NCBI RefSeq assembly: GCF_008364795.1
Contig: NZ_VTTM01000005.1
Coordinates: forward strand, 124,001-188,000
Direction of reading: 5' to 3'
Length of the DNA: 64,000 nt
From: Azospirillum oryzae
Lineage (GTDB): Bacteria > Pseudomonadota > Alphaproteobacteria > Azospirillales > Azospirillaceae
Positions 36,067-44,826 of the stretch are shown here, piece by piece; within the stretch, counting starts at the first letter, position 1; every line of letters starts with the position of its first letter. Both the position numbers and the translations under genes were made by a program. Below the pieces are notes generated by a model. The model was not told the origin of the DNA. It saw only the letters and a program-made list of their open reading frames with translations, and searched no databases.

Positions 36067-37827
36067 ATGACCGACACTGCGCATTTCTCGGTGGATACAC
36101 GGCTGACTAGACTGTTGGGCGAGACCTACCGGTCCAGTGAGTTGGCGCTCAAGGAGCTTGTCGACAACTCTTGGGACGCCGACGCACGGAACGTCTGGAT
36201 CTCACTGCCGACGCCGCTAACAAACGAAGCTATCGTCGTGAGGGACGATGGCACCGGTATGACGGCCCGCGAGATGCGTAACGAGTACCTCAACATCGCG
36301 AGCGATAAGCGCACGAGAACCGGCGAGCGGACGCCTCTGTACAACCGCAAGGTCAAGGGTCGGAAAGGTATCGGCAAATTCGCTGGGCTTATGATCGCAA
36401 GCCGCATGCAGGTCGCGGGCGTCGCCCGGGGCCGCAGATGCACGCTACTGATCGACAAGAAAACGTTGATCGAAAATCAGAACGATCTTGAAGCCGTGCC
36501 ATTGCCGTTTTCCGACGAGCCGGCGCGCGACGGCGAGGTCGGAACAACTACCATACTTACCGATCTCGATGATCGCTTGAACTTTCCGACCCCTGATCGG
36601 CTGCGCGAGGTACTAATTCACGAGTACGGACGCGAAGACAGTTTCCGAGTATTTGTAAACGACGTACCGCTATCGGTACAAGATGTCCCAGGCACTACAA
36701 CTCAGGTAAGCACGGCGCTGCCAACCGCTGGTACCGTCAGCCTGCATTTCACCGTGGCTGAGGGTAAGCGCCCGCCGAGGTTGCCAGGAATAATCCTCAA
36801 AATCGATGGCAAGGCGGTCGGGAAACCCATGCTCTTTGGATTGGATGAGGACGAAGAGATTCCGGCGAAACTTGCGAGGCGCGTCTACGGTGAGGTCGAC
36901 CTGAGTGGGCTGGAGGAATATGTGACCGCCGACTGGGGTGGGATGATCGAGAACAGTAAGGCGTTTCAAGAGGCTCGGACCTACATAAGCGCGGTCGTGA
37001 AAGATGGGCTCCGAGCCACCCACGCTCGTGAAATGAGTCTGCAAAAGGCGCGCCTCCAGAAACAAGTACAGCAGCGCCTTCAGCAGTTACCCGAACACCG
37101 TCGTCAATACGCCCAAGAGGCACTAAACCGCATTCTGCGCCGCTTTTACGGCGAGAGCGACGAGCGGATCGCAACGATCGCCGATGTGGCGCTCGATGCG
37201 TTGGAGCACGACATCTATTGGGCGGTGCTTGAGCGGATCGGCGCATCAAGCCGTAGCGATGTCGGCTCATTCGCGGCATCGCTGGAGCAGTTCGGCTTGG
37301 TCGAACTTTCTACAATTGGTGTTCAAGCCGCACGTAGACGTCAGTTCCTCGATTACCTGGACCAACTCATCCAAAAGCCAGAAACGCTCGAGAAGGACAC
37401 GCATAAAGCCCTTGAAACCAACCTTTGGGTATTCGGTCGTAAATATTCTATGATGTCTTCGAACGCGACACTGCGTAATATTATTGAGAGTTATTGCGAC
37501 ACCACGTTTAAAGGTAGCCGTGCCGCCAAACGCCCAGATTTGCTTTTGTCTCAAGATTACGGTGATACCTACCTACTGATCGAGTTTAAGCGCCCCTCCC
37601 ACAGCATCACGCGCGACGACATCGCCCAGGCGGAAAAGTATCGAGACGATCTGTCGGCCCGACTGTCATCGACGACACGAATGGAAATTATGATGGTAGG
37701 TAAAGGGCGCACCGTCACAATAGACACAAACAACCTACTGAATAGTATTCATATTCATTCTTACGCCAGCATAATCTCAACGTCACGCAGTGAACTGGAC
37801 TGGCTGATTGCCTCGTTGTCTCGTTAG
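36067..37827 (+). CDS. GHKL (MORC/Hsp90-like) ATPase fused to a PD-(D/E)XK nuclease-like domain; candidate antiphage gene
   Basis: Protein of 586 residues. The N-terminal GHKL ATPase has ELALKELVDNSWDADA (E30, N34), the VVRDDGTGM box (60-65) and the lid KGRKGIGKFAG (97-107), followed by a transducer-like domain. A middle helical region (about 300-460) contains a Gln/Arg-rich segment. The C-terminus has a Shedu-like (DUF4263) nuclease pattern: D491 in KRPDLLL, E506-x-K508 in LLIEFKRP and Q521-x-x-x-Y525 in IAQAEKY. Such fusions are typical of defence proteins: an ATP-gated clamp with DNA cleavage is inferred, not shown. The gene is markedly A+T-richer than its neighbours, stands alone and is bounded by near-identical 15-16 bp repeats. 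ATG 36067 has only a weak site (GTAGG). Confidence 0.75.
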   Translation: MTDTAHFSVDTRLTRLLGETYRSSELALKELVDNSWDADARNVWISLPTPLTNEAIVVRDDGTGMTAREMRNEYLNIASDKRTRTGERTPLYNRKVKGRKGIGKFAGLMIASRMQVAGVARGRRCTLLIDKKTLIENQNDLEAVPLPFSDEPARDGEVGTTTILTDLDDRLNFPTPDRLREVLIHEYGREDSFRVFVNDVPLSVQDVPGTTTQVSTALPTAGTVSLHFTVAEGKRPPRLPGIILKIDGKAVGKPMLFGLDEDEEIPAKLARRVYGEVDLSGLEEYVTADWGGMIENSKAFQEARTYISAVVKDGLRATHAREMSLQKARLQKQVQQRLQQLPEHRRQYAQEALNRILRRFYGESDERIATIADVALDALEHDIYWAVLERIGASSRSDVGSFAASLEQFGLVELSTIGVQAARRRQFLDYLDQLIQKPETLEKDTHKALETNLWVFGRKYSMMSSNATLRNIIESYCDTTFKGSRAAKRPDLLLSQDYGDTYLLIEFKRPSHSITRDDIAQAEKYRDDLSARLSSTTRMEIMMVGKGRTVTIDTNNLLNSIHIHSYASIISTSRSELDWLIASLSR

Positions 37828-37893
37828 CCCACTTCCACCATGCCTTCATCAGAGGATTTTGCGCACCCTCTTGGAAAGTACGGCTGCCACCTT

Positions 37894-37908
37894 TGGATTG
37901 CGAAATCC
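37894..37908. repeat. Right boundary repeat of low-G+C insert
   Basis: TGGATTGCGAAATCC, ending one base before the stop codon of the PhnB-like gene (37910-37912). It matches the left copy at 35733 except for one missing C. Confidence 0.6.
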
Positions 37909-37909
37909 C

Positions 37910-38389
37910 TCACCCCCTCCGTGCCGCCTCAATCGCCGCCACGTCGATCTTCGTCATCCCCATCATCGCCTCGAACGCCCGCTTGGCCTCATCTCCACCG
38001 GCCGCCAGTGCATCGGTCAGCACGCGGGGCGTGATCTGCCAGGAGATGCCCCAGCGGTCCTTGCACCAGCCGCAGGCGCTCTCCTGGCCGCCGTTGCCGA
38101 CGATGGCGGTCCAATAGCGGTCGGTCTCTTCCTGGTCGTCGGTGGCGATCTGGAACGAGAAGGCCTCGCTGTGCGTGAAAGCCGGGCCGCCGTTCAGGCC
38201 GAGGCAGGGGATGCCGGCGACGGTGAACTCGACCGTCAGCACGTCGCCCGCCTTGCCGGACGGGTAGTCGGCGGGGGCGCGGTGGACGGCGTGCACAGCG
38301 CTGTCGGAGAAGGTCTGGGCATAGAAGCGGGCGGCGGACTCGGCGTCCTTGTCGTACCAGAGGCAGATCGTGGTCTTGGCGACGGCCAT
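37910..38389 (-). CDS. PhnB-like VOC-fold protein
   Basis: Small protein of 159 residues in the PhnB/3-demethylubiquinone-methyltransferase-like group of the vicinal-oxygen-chelate superfamily. Typical stretches are ICLWYDKDAESAARFYAQTF, VEFTVAGIPCLGLNGGPAF and the conserved CGWCKDRWGISWQITPR. The biochemical role of this group is not established. The start at 38389 follows AAGGAC; an upstream in-frame ATG lacks a site. Its 3' end adjoins the insert's right repeat. Confidence 0.88.
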   Translation of the reverse strand: MAVAKTTICLWYDKDAESAARFYAQTFSDSAVHAVHRAPADYPSGKAGDVLTVEFTVAGIPCLGLNGGPAFTHSEAFSFQIATDDQEETDRYWTAIVGNGGQESACGWCKDRWGISWQITPRVLTDALAAGGDEAKRAFEAMMGMTKIDVAAIEAARRG

Positions 38390-38438
38390 GGCGTGTCCTT
38401 TCGCGCTGGAATCCTCCCGGTTCGACACCATACCGTGT

Positions 38439-38873
38439 TCAATAGGGCTTCACCACCACCAGTGTCACGATGGCGATGACCCCAACGATCACCGCCAGAG
38501 GGGAGAAGCGCAGCAGCGGGGAAACCGGGCGGACACCCGAAGCCGGCGCCGGTTCGGCCAGCCGGCGCAGCGCGGCGGCGAGCTTGCCGTGCAGGGCGGA
38601 CAGGGCGACGACGATGGCGACCTTCGCCACCAGCCACGGCTCGAAGCCCCAGCCGCCGACCACCACCAGCGTGGGCCCGAGAATCCAGGCGAGCCCCATC
38701 GCCGGGGAGGTCACGCGGCGGTCCCAGCGGCCAGCCGCGCGCAGGACGCGGGTCGGTCCCGGCTCGGCGGCGGTCGCGGGATCCAGGGCGCTGATCAGGA
38801 TGGCGGCGACGGACAGTCCCGCGATCCACACCGTCACCGCGGCGACGTGCAGACCGATCAGCCAGATATACAC
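38439..38873 (-). CDS. Small membrane protein of CopD/HemJ-like type
   Basis: Protein of 144 residues with four hydrophobic segments. The first (MYIWLIGLHVAAVTVWIAGL) carries the membrane His typical of the CopD/HemJ superfamily, and the third lies around WLVAKVAIVVALSALHGKLA. CopD members handle copper and HemJ oxidises protoporphyrinogen; the sequence alone does not decide. It lies 33 bases downstream of the quinone-reductase-like gene on the same strand. Confidence 0.65.
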   Translation of the reverse strand: MYIWLIGLHVAAVTVWIAGLSVAAILISALDPATAAEPGPTRVLRAAGRWDRRVTSPAMGLAWILGPTLVVVGGWGFEPWLVAKVAIVVALSALHGKLAAALRRLAEPAPASGVRPVSPLLRFSPLAVIVGVIAIVTLVVVKPY

Positions 38874-38906
38874 AACGACCGCCCCTTCAGATGCCTTGTG
38901 CGGGCG

Positions 38907-39857
38907 TCAGACGCCCACTTGCAGGATGATCTTACCGCGACCGTGGCCGGAATCGAGCCGTTCATGCGCCTTGCCGACCTGCTCCAGCGGCAGGACTTCG
39001 TCGACGATCACCCTCGCCTGCCCGCGCTCGAACAGCGGCGCCATCTCGCGCAGGCGGGCGCCCTCGCGGGTCAGGAAGGTGCCGTAGAGGGTCTGGTTCT
39101 TCACATAAAGCGCGTCGAGGTCGCCGGTCGGCGGCAGGATGGTGGCGATGCGGCCGAAGGGGCGGGTCGCCTGGGTGCTCATCGGCACATTGCCGCCGGC
39201 GGTGTCGAAGGCGGCGTCCACCCCCGCCCCGCCCGCCTCGCGCAGGATCCGGTCCATCACGTCGGTGTCGCGGTAGTCGAGCGTCACGTCGGCGCCGAGA
39301 TCGCGCATCGCCTCGTGGTTGGCCTTGCTGGCGGTGGCGAGCACGCGGGCGCCGGCCGCCTTGGCGAATTGGATGGCGAAGCTGCCGACGCCGCCGGCCC
39401 CGCCATGGATCAGCACCGTCTCACCCGGCCGCACCGCCAGACGGCGGACGATGGCCTCCCACGCCGTGCCGCCAGCCAGCGGGATGCCCGCCGCCTCGAC
39501 ATGGCTGAGGCCCGGCGGCTTGTGCGCGACGATGGACGCGGCGGCGACGGTGTATTCGGCGTAGCTGCCGTTGGGATTGCCGAAGATCTCCGGGGTGTAG
39601 AACACCTCGTCGCCGGCCTTGAAGCCGGTCACGCCGGGGCCGACCTCCTCCACCACGCCCGACACGTCGTACCCCAGCACCGCCGGGAACGGAATGCCGG
39701 CCCAACTGCCGGCCTGCCGGATCTTGGCGTCCACCGGGTTGGTGCCCGACGCCACCACCCGCACCAGCAACTCGCCCGGTCCCGCGACCGGACGCGGCCG
39801 GTCCTGGAGTTCGAAAACGTCGGGACCGCCGAACCGCGAAATCACCATCGCACGCAT
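38907..39857 (-). CDS. Zinc-free MDR oxidoreductase (quinone reductase type)
   Basis: Protein of 316 residues. Motifs are RFGGPDVFELQD, ASGTNPVDAKIRQAGSW, YDVSGVVEEVGPGVTGFK and the NADPH loop VLIHGGAGGVGSFAIQFAKA. It would reduce quinones or activated alkenes with NADPH. It is the second such enzyme in the window after the gene at 14122 and differs clearly from it. The start at 39857 has GGAGGATGACGGC upstream; the open frame extends further without a site. Confidence 0.87.
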   Translation of the reverse strand: MRAMVISRFGGPDVFELQDRPRPVAGPGELLVRVVASGTNPVDAKIRQAGSWAGIPFPAVLGYDVSGVVEEVGPGVTGFKAGDEVFYTPEIFGNPNGSYAEYTVAAASIVAHKPPGLSHVEAAGIPLAGGTAWEAIVRRLAVRPGETVLIHGGAGGVGSFAIQFAKAAGARVLATASKANHEAMRDLGADVTLDYRDTDVMDRILREAGGAGVDAAFDTAGGNVPMSTQATRPFGRIATILPPTGDLDALYVKNQTLYGTFLTREGARLREMAPLFERGQARVIVDEVLPLEQVGKAHERLDSGHGRGKIILQVGV

Positions 39858-39912
39858 GCCGTCATCCTCCGTTCGGGCTTTGCACTGGAGCAGCAGCAAC
39901 GTGGGACGCCGG

Positions 39913-39933
39913 CCCCCGCCTGTCCAGCGGGGG
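39913..39933 (-). terminator. Hairpin at the end of the peptide-utilisation operon
   Basis: CCCCCGC (39913-39919) pairs with GCGGGGG (39927-39933). It lies about 40 bases beyond the stop codon of the isoaspartyl peptidase gene. No T-rich tail is present, so it may be a Rho-type end. Confidence 0.4.
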
Positions 39934-39973
39934 AGAGGGGCAGCGGTGCCCGCCGGGGTGCCCCGTCGGAGGG

Positions 39974-40933
39974 TCAGCCGATTCGGAACTCCTCGCGGTG
40001 GATCGCCGTCATCGCCAGACCCTCCGGCCCGATGGCGCCGCGATACATGCCGGAACAGTTGAAGGGCAGCGCCACCCGGCCGTCGCGGTCGATGGCGATC
40101 AGGCCACCGGAGCCGCCGATCACGCCCAGCTCGTCCACCACGTCGCCGGCGGCACGCTCCAGGCTCTGGCCGGCCCAGCGCATGCGGGCGTCGATCTCGT
40201 GGGCGGTGCAGCGGCGGATGAAATGCTCGCCGTGGCCGGTGGCAGAGACGGCGCAGGTGATGTTGTCGGCGAAGGTGCCGGCGCCGATCACCGGGCTGTC
40301 GCCGACGCGGCCCTTGGCCTTGGCGGTCATGCCGCCCGTCGAGGTGGCGGCGGCGAGGTTGCCGTCGCGGTCGCGGGCGACGGCGCCGACGGTGCCGTGG
40401 CGGCGCTGCTCATCCCCGTCGTCGGGCGCGCCGGAACGACGGCGTTCAAGTTCGGCCTGCAGGGCGTCCCAGCGCGGCTGGGTGAAGAAATAGGGGGCTT
40501 CCTCCATCGCCAGACCCTGGCGGCGGCAGAGATCGAGCGCGCCCTCGCCGATCAGCAGGACGTGTTCGCTGTGTTCCATCACCGCGCGGGCGGCGAGGAT
40601 GGGGTTGCGCGGGCCGAACAGGCCGGCCACCGCACCGGCGGAGCGGTCGCGGCCGTCCATGATGGCGGCGTCCATCTCCTGCACGCCCTCGGCGGTGAAG
40701 ACGGCGCCACGGCCGGCGTTGAACAGCGGCTCGTCCTCCAAGGCCATAACGGCCGCGGTGACGGCGTCGAGCGCGCCGCCGCCGTCGGCCAGCACCGCGT
40801 GCCCGGCGGCCAGCGCCCGGCGCAGGCCGGCGTGATAGCCCTCGGTCAGGGCCGGGGTAAGGGCGCTGCGCTTGATAGTGCCGGCGCCGCCATGGACGGC
40901 CAGCGCGAAGGGCTGCGGGTGGGAAAGGGTCAT
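39974..40933 (-). CDS. iaaA: Isoaspartyl peptidase/L-asparaginase (plant-type Ntn hydrolase)
   Basis: Protein of 319 residues, autocleaved to alpha and beta subunits. Conserved parts are FALAVHGGAGTI at the N-terminus, NAGRGAVFTAEG, and HGTVGAVARDRDGNLAAAT, where the Thr after HG becomes the new N-terminal nucleophile. TSTGGMTAKAKGRVGDSP and GTGEHFIRR-like ATGHGEHFIRR complete the active site. It hydrolyses beta-aspartyl peptides and asparagine. It is the last gene of the operon, 11 bases after the M55 gene. In E. coli iaaA sits with gsiABCD, as here. Confidence 0.92.
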   Translation of the reverse strand: MTLSHPQPFALAVHGGAGTIKRSALTPALTEGYHAGLRRALAAGHAVLADGGGALDAVTAAVMALEDEPLFNAGRGAVFTAEGVQEMDAAIMDGRDRSAGAVAGLFGPRNPILAARAVMEHSEHVLLIGEGALDLCRRQGLAMEEAPYFFTQPRWDALQAELERRRSGAPDDGDEQRRHGTVGAVARDRDGNLAAATSTGGMTAKAKGRVGDSPVIGAGTFADNITCAVSATGHGEHFIRRCTAHEIDARMRWAGQSLERAAGDVVDELGVIGGSGGLIAIDRDGRVALPFNCSGMYRGAIGPEGLAMTAIHREEFRIG

Positions 40934-40944
40934 GGGTGCGGATC

Positions 40945-41778
40945 TCAGCGCAGGGTGGCCGACATGGCCGACAATGTGTTGATCCAGCCCAGCACGCCGG
41001 CCATGCTGGCGGCCGGCAGGCGGACGGTGACGGGGTCGAGGCGCTCGGACACCGGGATCAGCGACGCCAGATCGGCCAGCGCCGGGCTGTTCATCTCGAT
41101 CTCCAGTCGATAGGGCGCACCGTCGGTTTGCGGCGGAACGCGGAAGGGCGGGAGGCTCGCGGACCGGCGGACGGCGCGGGTCGCCGCCGCGCGGATGCGG
41201 TCGCGGGCGACCGACGGCGCCACGGAGCGGGCGGCGCGCTGGCCGAGCGCCTGCTTGACCACCACGCGTTCCGCTTCGGGGAAAAGCGGCGCCATCTCGG
41301 CGGCGAAGCGGTCGTCGCCGCTCAGCAGGATCACCGGCACGCCGATCTCGCCGGCATAGGCGCCGTAATTGCCGGCCTCCCCCAATTCCAGCCCGTTCAC
41401 CCGGACGCGGCCGAAGGCGAAGCTGTTGGTGGTGTGTGCGAGGATGCCGTATTGCCGGGCCGAGGTGTGGAAGCCGACGCACATCACGCCCGCCGTGTCC
41501 GGCTCCAGACCAGCGAACATGCCGATCGGCTTGGGGCGGCCCAGGATCAATTCGGCGGCCGGGTGAAGTTCGTCGGGCAGCAGGTTGACCATCGGGCCGT
41601 GGCTGTCGTTGACCAGGATCTCGGTGGCGCCGGCTTCAAGCGCGCCTTCGATGGCGGCGTTGACCTCGGCGGTCATCAGGCGGCGGGCGCGCTCGTACTC
41701 GGGGTTGCCCTGCGTAACCTGCTGCTGGGAGACGACGCCGGCCACCCCTTCGATGTCGGCGGAGATGTAGATCTTCAC
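40945..41778 (-). CDS. M55-family D-aminopeptidase (DppA-like)
   Basis: Zinc peptidase of 277 residues resembling Bacillus DppA. Metal and active-site stretches are [16 protein letters not shown] (D8, E10), EILVNDSHGPMVNL and VMCVGFHTSA, with His ligands in the last two. It removes N-terminal D-Ala or other D-residues from peptides and forms a decameric ring in relatives. Its start overlaps the P1 peptidase stop as ATGA, which implies coupled translation. Confidence 0.9.
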   Translation of the reverse strand: MKIYISADIEGVAGVVSQQQVTQGNPEYERARRLMTAEVNAAIEGALEAGATEILVNDSHGPMVNLLPDELHPAAELILGRPKPIGMFAGLEPDTAGVMCVGFHTSARQYGILAHTTNSFAFGRVRVNGLELGEAGNYGAYAGEIGVPVILLSGDDRFAAEMAPLFPEAERVVVKQALGQRAARSVAPSVARDRIRAAATRAVRRSASLPPFRVPPQTDGAPYRLEIEMNSPALADLASLIPVSERLDPVTVRLPAASMAGVLGWINTLSAMSATLR

Positions 41779-42854
41779 GGAATGCTCCCGGAAATCAGCA
41801 GGTCTGACAGGCAGGGCCGGGTGGCGCCGTCGCGGCCCACCACCGGCGTGGCGGCGGCCAGCGCGTCGAGAACGGCTTCCTGCGTCGCGTCGGCCATCGC
41901 CTCGAACAGGCTGTCGATGCGGCGTTCGTTCAGCATGCGCAGGACCACGATGTCGTCCCGCCCGTCATGGTCGACGCGGTTGGCAGTGGTGAAGCCCAGC
42001 GCGATGTCGCCGCTGCCGTGGCCCCAGAAGGATCCCACCCGCGCCAGCCCGACCCCGGCGCGGCGGATCACCCGGCGCAGCTGGCGGTGGTCGAGCGGCA
42101 CGTCGGTGGCGGCGATGACGATGACGGAGCCCTTCTCCGGCGCGTCGTCCTTTTCCGGCACGGCGATGCGGCGGCCGTCGGGCAGCCGCAGCTCCCCCGG
42201 CCGGCCGAAATTCGCCAGCACCAGCACGCCCAGATGATGGCGCTTGCCATCCAGCTTCAGCCGGCGCGACGAGGTGCCGATGCCGCCCTTGAAGCCGAAG
42301 CAGGACATGCCGCGCCCGGCGCCGACCGACCCGACCGCGACCTCCGCCCCATCCGGTTCGGACAGCGCGGCGGCGAGAGCAGCGGCGGCGTGCGCCTCGG
42401 TCACCGCCAGCGCCTGGATGTCGTTCAGCGGGCCGTCGTTGCACTCCATCACCACCGGATTGACGGTGGCGGTGCTGCGGCCGATGTCGGGGTTGGCGGC
42501 GATGGCGTGGCGGACCAGCGCGGTGGACGCGGTGCCGACCGACAGGGTGTTGGTCAGCAGGATCGGCGTTTCCAGCGTCCCAAGCTCCTCCACCTGCATC
42601 AGGCCGACGCTCTTGCCGAAGCCGTTCAGCACCTCCGCCGCCGCGACCGGCTTGTCGCGGTAAAGGTTGCCGGCATGGGGCAGGATGGCGGTGACGCCGG
42701 TCTGGATGGCGCCCTCATTGAGCGTGACATGGCCGACGCGCACTCCGGCCACGTCGGTGATGGCATTGCGCGGCCCCGGCGTCAGCCGGCCGCAGGCGAG
42801 CCCGAAGGCCCGCGCACGCCGTGCACCGTCAGCGCAGTTTGGGGTCGAGGGCAT
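41775..42854 (-). CDS. P1-family aminopeptidase (DmpA-like)
   Basis: Self-processing Ntn-fold aminopeptidase of 359 residues, family of DmpA and BapA, which release D-Ala, L-residues or beta-amino acids from peptides. Typical parts are [49 protein letters not shown] and [13 protein letters not shown]. The Ser in [20 protein letters not shown] is the expected autocleavage nucleophile. It overlaps the upstream permease gene by 26 bases and the M55 gene by four. Confidence 0.9.
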   Translation of the reverse strand: MPSTPNCADGARRARAFGLACGRLTPGPRNAITDVAGVRVGHVTLNEGAIQTGVTAILPHAGNLYRDKPVAAAEVLNGFGKSVGLMQVEELGTLETPILLTNTLSVGTASTALVRHAIAANPDIGRSTATVNPVVMECNDGPLNDIQALAVTEAHAAAALAAALSEPDGAEVAVGSVGAGRGMSCFGFKGGIGTSSRRLKLDGKRHHLGVLVLANFGRPGELRLPDGRRIAVPEKDDAPEKGSVIVIAATDVPLDHRQLRRVIRRAGVGLARVGSFWGHGSGDIALGFTTANRVDHDGRDDIVVLRMLNERRIDSLFEAMADATQEAVLDALAAATPVVGRDGATRPCLSDLLISGSIP

Positions 42855-43716
42855 CGCGCAGTCCGTCGCCGAGCAGGTTGAAGGCCAGAACCGTCAGGAA
42901 GATGGCGAGGCCGGGATAGAAGGTGACATGGCTGGCGACGCCGATGTAGCTGCGCCCGTCGGCCAGCATCGCCCCCCATTCCGGGCTGGGCGGCTGGGCG
43001 CCGAGGCCGATGAAGCTGAGGCTCGCTGCCGTCAGGATCGAGGTGCCGATGCGCATGGAGACATAGACGATCACGCTGGGCAGCGTGCCGGGCAGGATGT
43101 GGCGGACCATCAGCAGCCGGTCGCGCACGCCGATGGCGCGGGCGGCGTCGACATAGACCGCGCGCTTCAGCGACAGCGTGCTGCCGCGTACCAGACGGGC
43201 GAAGACCGGCACGCTGAAGATCGCCACCGCATAGATGACGTTCTCGATGCCCGGCCCCAGGATGGCGACGATGCCGATGGCCAGCAGGATGCCGGGGAAG
43301 GCCAGCAGCACATCGCAGATGCGCATGATGAGGCTGTCGATCCAGCCGCCGCGGAAGCCGGCGATCAGCCCCAGCGCCACGCCGGCCGCCCCGCCCAGCA
43401 GCACCGACAGCAGACCGACCGACAGCGAGATGCGCGCGCCCCACAGGATGCGGCTGAAGATGTCGCGGCCATAGGCGTCGGTGCCGGCCCAATGGTCGGC
43501 CGACGGGCCTTCCAGGATGCGGTCGTAATCGAAGGCCGCCGGATCGAACGGCGCGATCCAGGGTGCCGCCGCCGCCGCCAGCGCCAGTGCTGCCAGGCAG
43601 ATGCCGGCGGCCATGGCGGTGCGGTTGCGCCGGAACTTGCGCCAGAACTCGCGCAGCGGCGAACGGACGGCTTCATGAGTTACGGCGGCCACGCCGGTTG
43701 CGTCTGTCGTGGTCAT
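42829..43716 (-). CDS. gsiD: Peptide/glutathione ABC permease GsiD
   Basis: Inner-membrane permease of 295 residues with six membrane segments. The DppC-type N-terminal motif ([20 protein letters not shown]) and the EAA loop ([23 protein letters not shown]) are clear. It pairs with GsiC and the GsiA ATPase. Its start overlaps the GsiC stop by four bases. Confidence 0.9.
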   Translation of the reverse strand: MTTTDATGVAAVTHEAVRSPLREFWRKFRRNRTAMAAGICLAALALAAAAAPWIAPFDPAAFDYDRILEGPSADHWAGTDAYGRDIFSRILWGARISLSVGLLSVLLGGAAGVALGLIAGFRGGWIDSLIMRICDVLLAFPGILLAIGIVAILGPGIENVIYAVAIFSVPVFARLVRGSTLSLKRAVYVDAARAIGVRDRLLMVRHILPGTLPSVIVYVSMRIGTSILTAASLSFIGLGAQPPSPEWGAMLADGRSYIGVASHVTFYPGLAIFLTVLAFNLLGDGLRDALDPKLR

Positions 43717-44633
43717 GAGTAGCGAATCTCGGGGTTGGCGAGGGCGTACAGCACGTCGACCAGCAGGTTGATGATGATGAACTCCAGCGAGAAAAGCAGG
43801 ATCTCGGCCTGGATGACGGTGTAGTCGCGGTAATTGACGCTATCCACCAGCAGCCGGCCCAGCCCCGGCCAGGAGAACACCGTCTCGACCACGATGGACC
43901 CGCCGAGCAGGAAGCCGAACTGCAGTCCGACCATCGTGATGATCGGGATCAGCGCGTTGCGCAGCGTGTGCTTCCACACCACCAGCCGGGCCGGCACGCC
44001 CTTGGCCCGCGCGGTGCGGACGTAATCCTCGCGCGCGATCTCGATGAAGGCGGAGCGGGTGAAGCGCGCCATCACCGCGGCGACGCCGAGGCCGAGCGTC
44101 AGCGACGGCATGACGAAATGCTGCCACGTCCCATAGCCGCTGGTCGGCAGCCAGCCGAGCTTGACCGAGAACAGGTCGATCATCAGCAGGCCGAGCCAGA
44201 AGGAGGGAAAGGCGATGCCCGACACCGCCACCACCATGCCGACATGGTCCTGCCAGCGCCCGCGCTTCGTCGCCGACGCCACGCCGATCAGCAGCCCGGC
44301 CAGCGTCGCCCAGATCATGGCGACGACGGTGAGGTAGAAGGTCGGCATGAAGCGTTCGCCGATCTCCTGCGACACCGGCCGCTTGGACTTCATCGACCGC
44401 CCGAACTCGCCCTGCACCGCGTTGCCGAGGAAGCGGCCATATTGCACCCACAACGGCTTATCGAGGCCGAGATCCTGGCGCACCAGTTCGATGTCCCGCT
44501 GCGTCGCATCCGGCCCGGCGACCAGCCGCGCCGGGTCGCCCGGCAGCAGATGGACGAATCCGAAGACGAAGACTGAGATCACCAGCAGAACCGGCAGGAT
44601 GCCGGCGAGGCGGCCGACGAGATATTTCAGCAT
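43713..44633 (-). CDS. gsiC: Peptide/glutathione ABC permease GsiC
   Basis: DppB-type permease of 306 residues. It starts [20 protein letters not shown], carries [17 protein letters not shown], and has the EAA loop [20 protein letters not shown]. Six membrane segments are visible. It is separated from the binding-protein gene by 193 bases that contain a large inverted repeat, a common way to set different expression of binding protein and permease. Confidence 0.92.
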   Translation of the reverse strand: MLKYLVGRLAGILPVLLVISVFVFGFVHLLPGDPARLVAGPDATQRDIELVRQDLGLDKPLWVQYGRFLGNAVQGEFGRSMKSKRPVSQEIGERFMPTFYLTVVAMIWATLAGLLIGVASATKRGRWQDHVGMVVAVSGIAFPSFWLGLLMIDLFSVKLGWLPTSGYGTWQHFVMPSLTLGLGVAAVMARFTRSAFIEIAREDYVRTARAKGVPARLVVWKHTLRNALIPIITMVGLQFGFLLGGSIVVETVFSWPGLGRLLVDSVNYRDYTVIQAEILLFSLEFIIINLLVDVLYALANPEIRYS

Positions 44634-44681
44634 GGGGCAGAGGTCCTGGTGGAGGGCCTGGGTGGGGTGTCGGCTTCGAAT

Positions 44682-44786
44682 GCCCCCTCCCCAACCCTCC
44701 CCCGCTTCGCGGGAGAGGGGGCAAGTCGCAGAGCGGCGGCAGTCCCCTCTCCCACCAAAGGTGGGGGAGGGTTAGGGAGGGGGCAA
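44682..44786. repeat. Paired GC-rich palindromic repeats between gsiB and gsiC
   Basis: The stretch at 44682-44703 (GCCCCCTCCCCAACCCTCCC...) is almost the reverse complement of 44763-44784 (...GGGAGGGTTAGGGAGGGGGC), and each arm also has its own small hairpin. This REP-like unit can fold in the operon mRNA and may stabilise the upstream gsiB message. Confidence 0.75.
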
Positions 44787-44826
44787 CGCGGCGCCAGCCG
44801 CGACGACGACCGGCGCCACGCTCACA

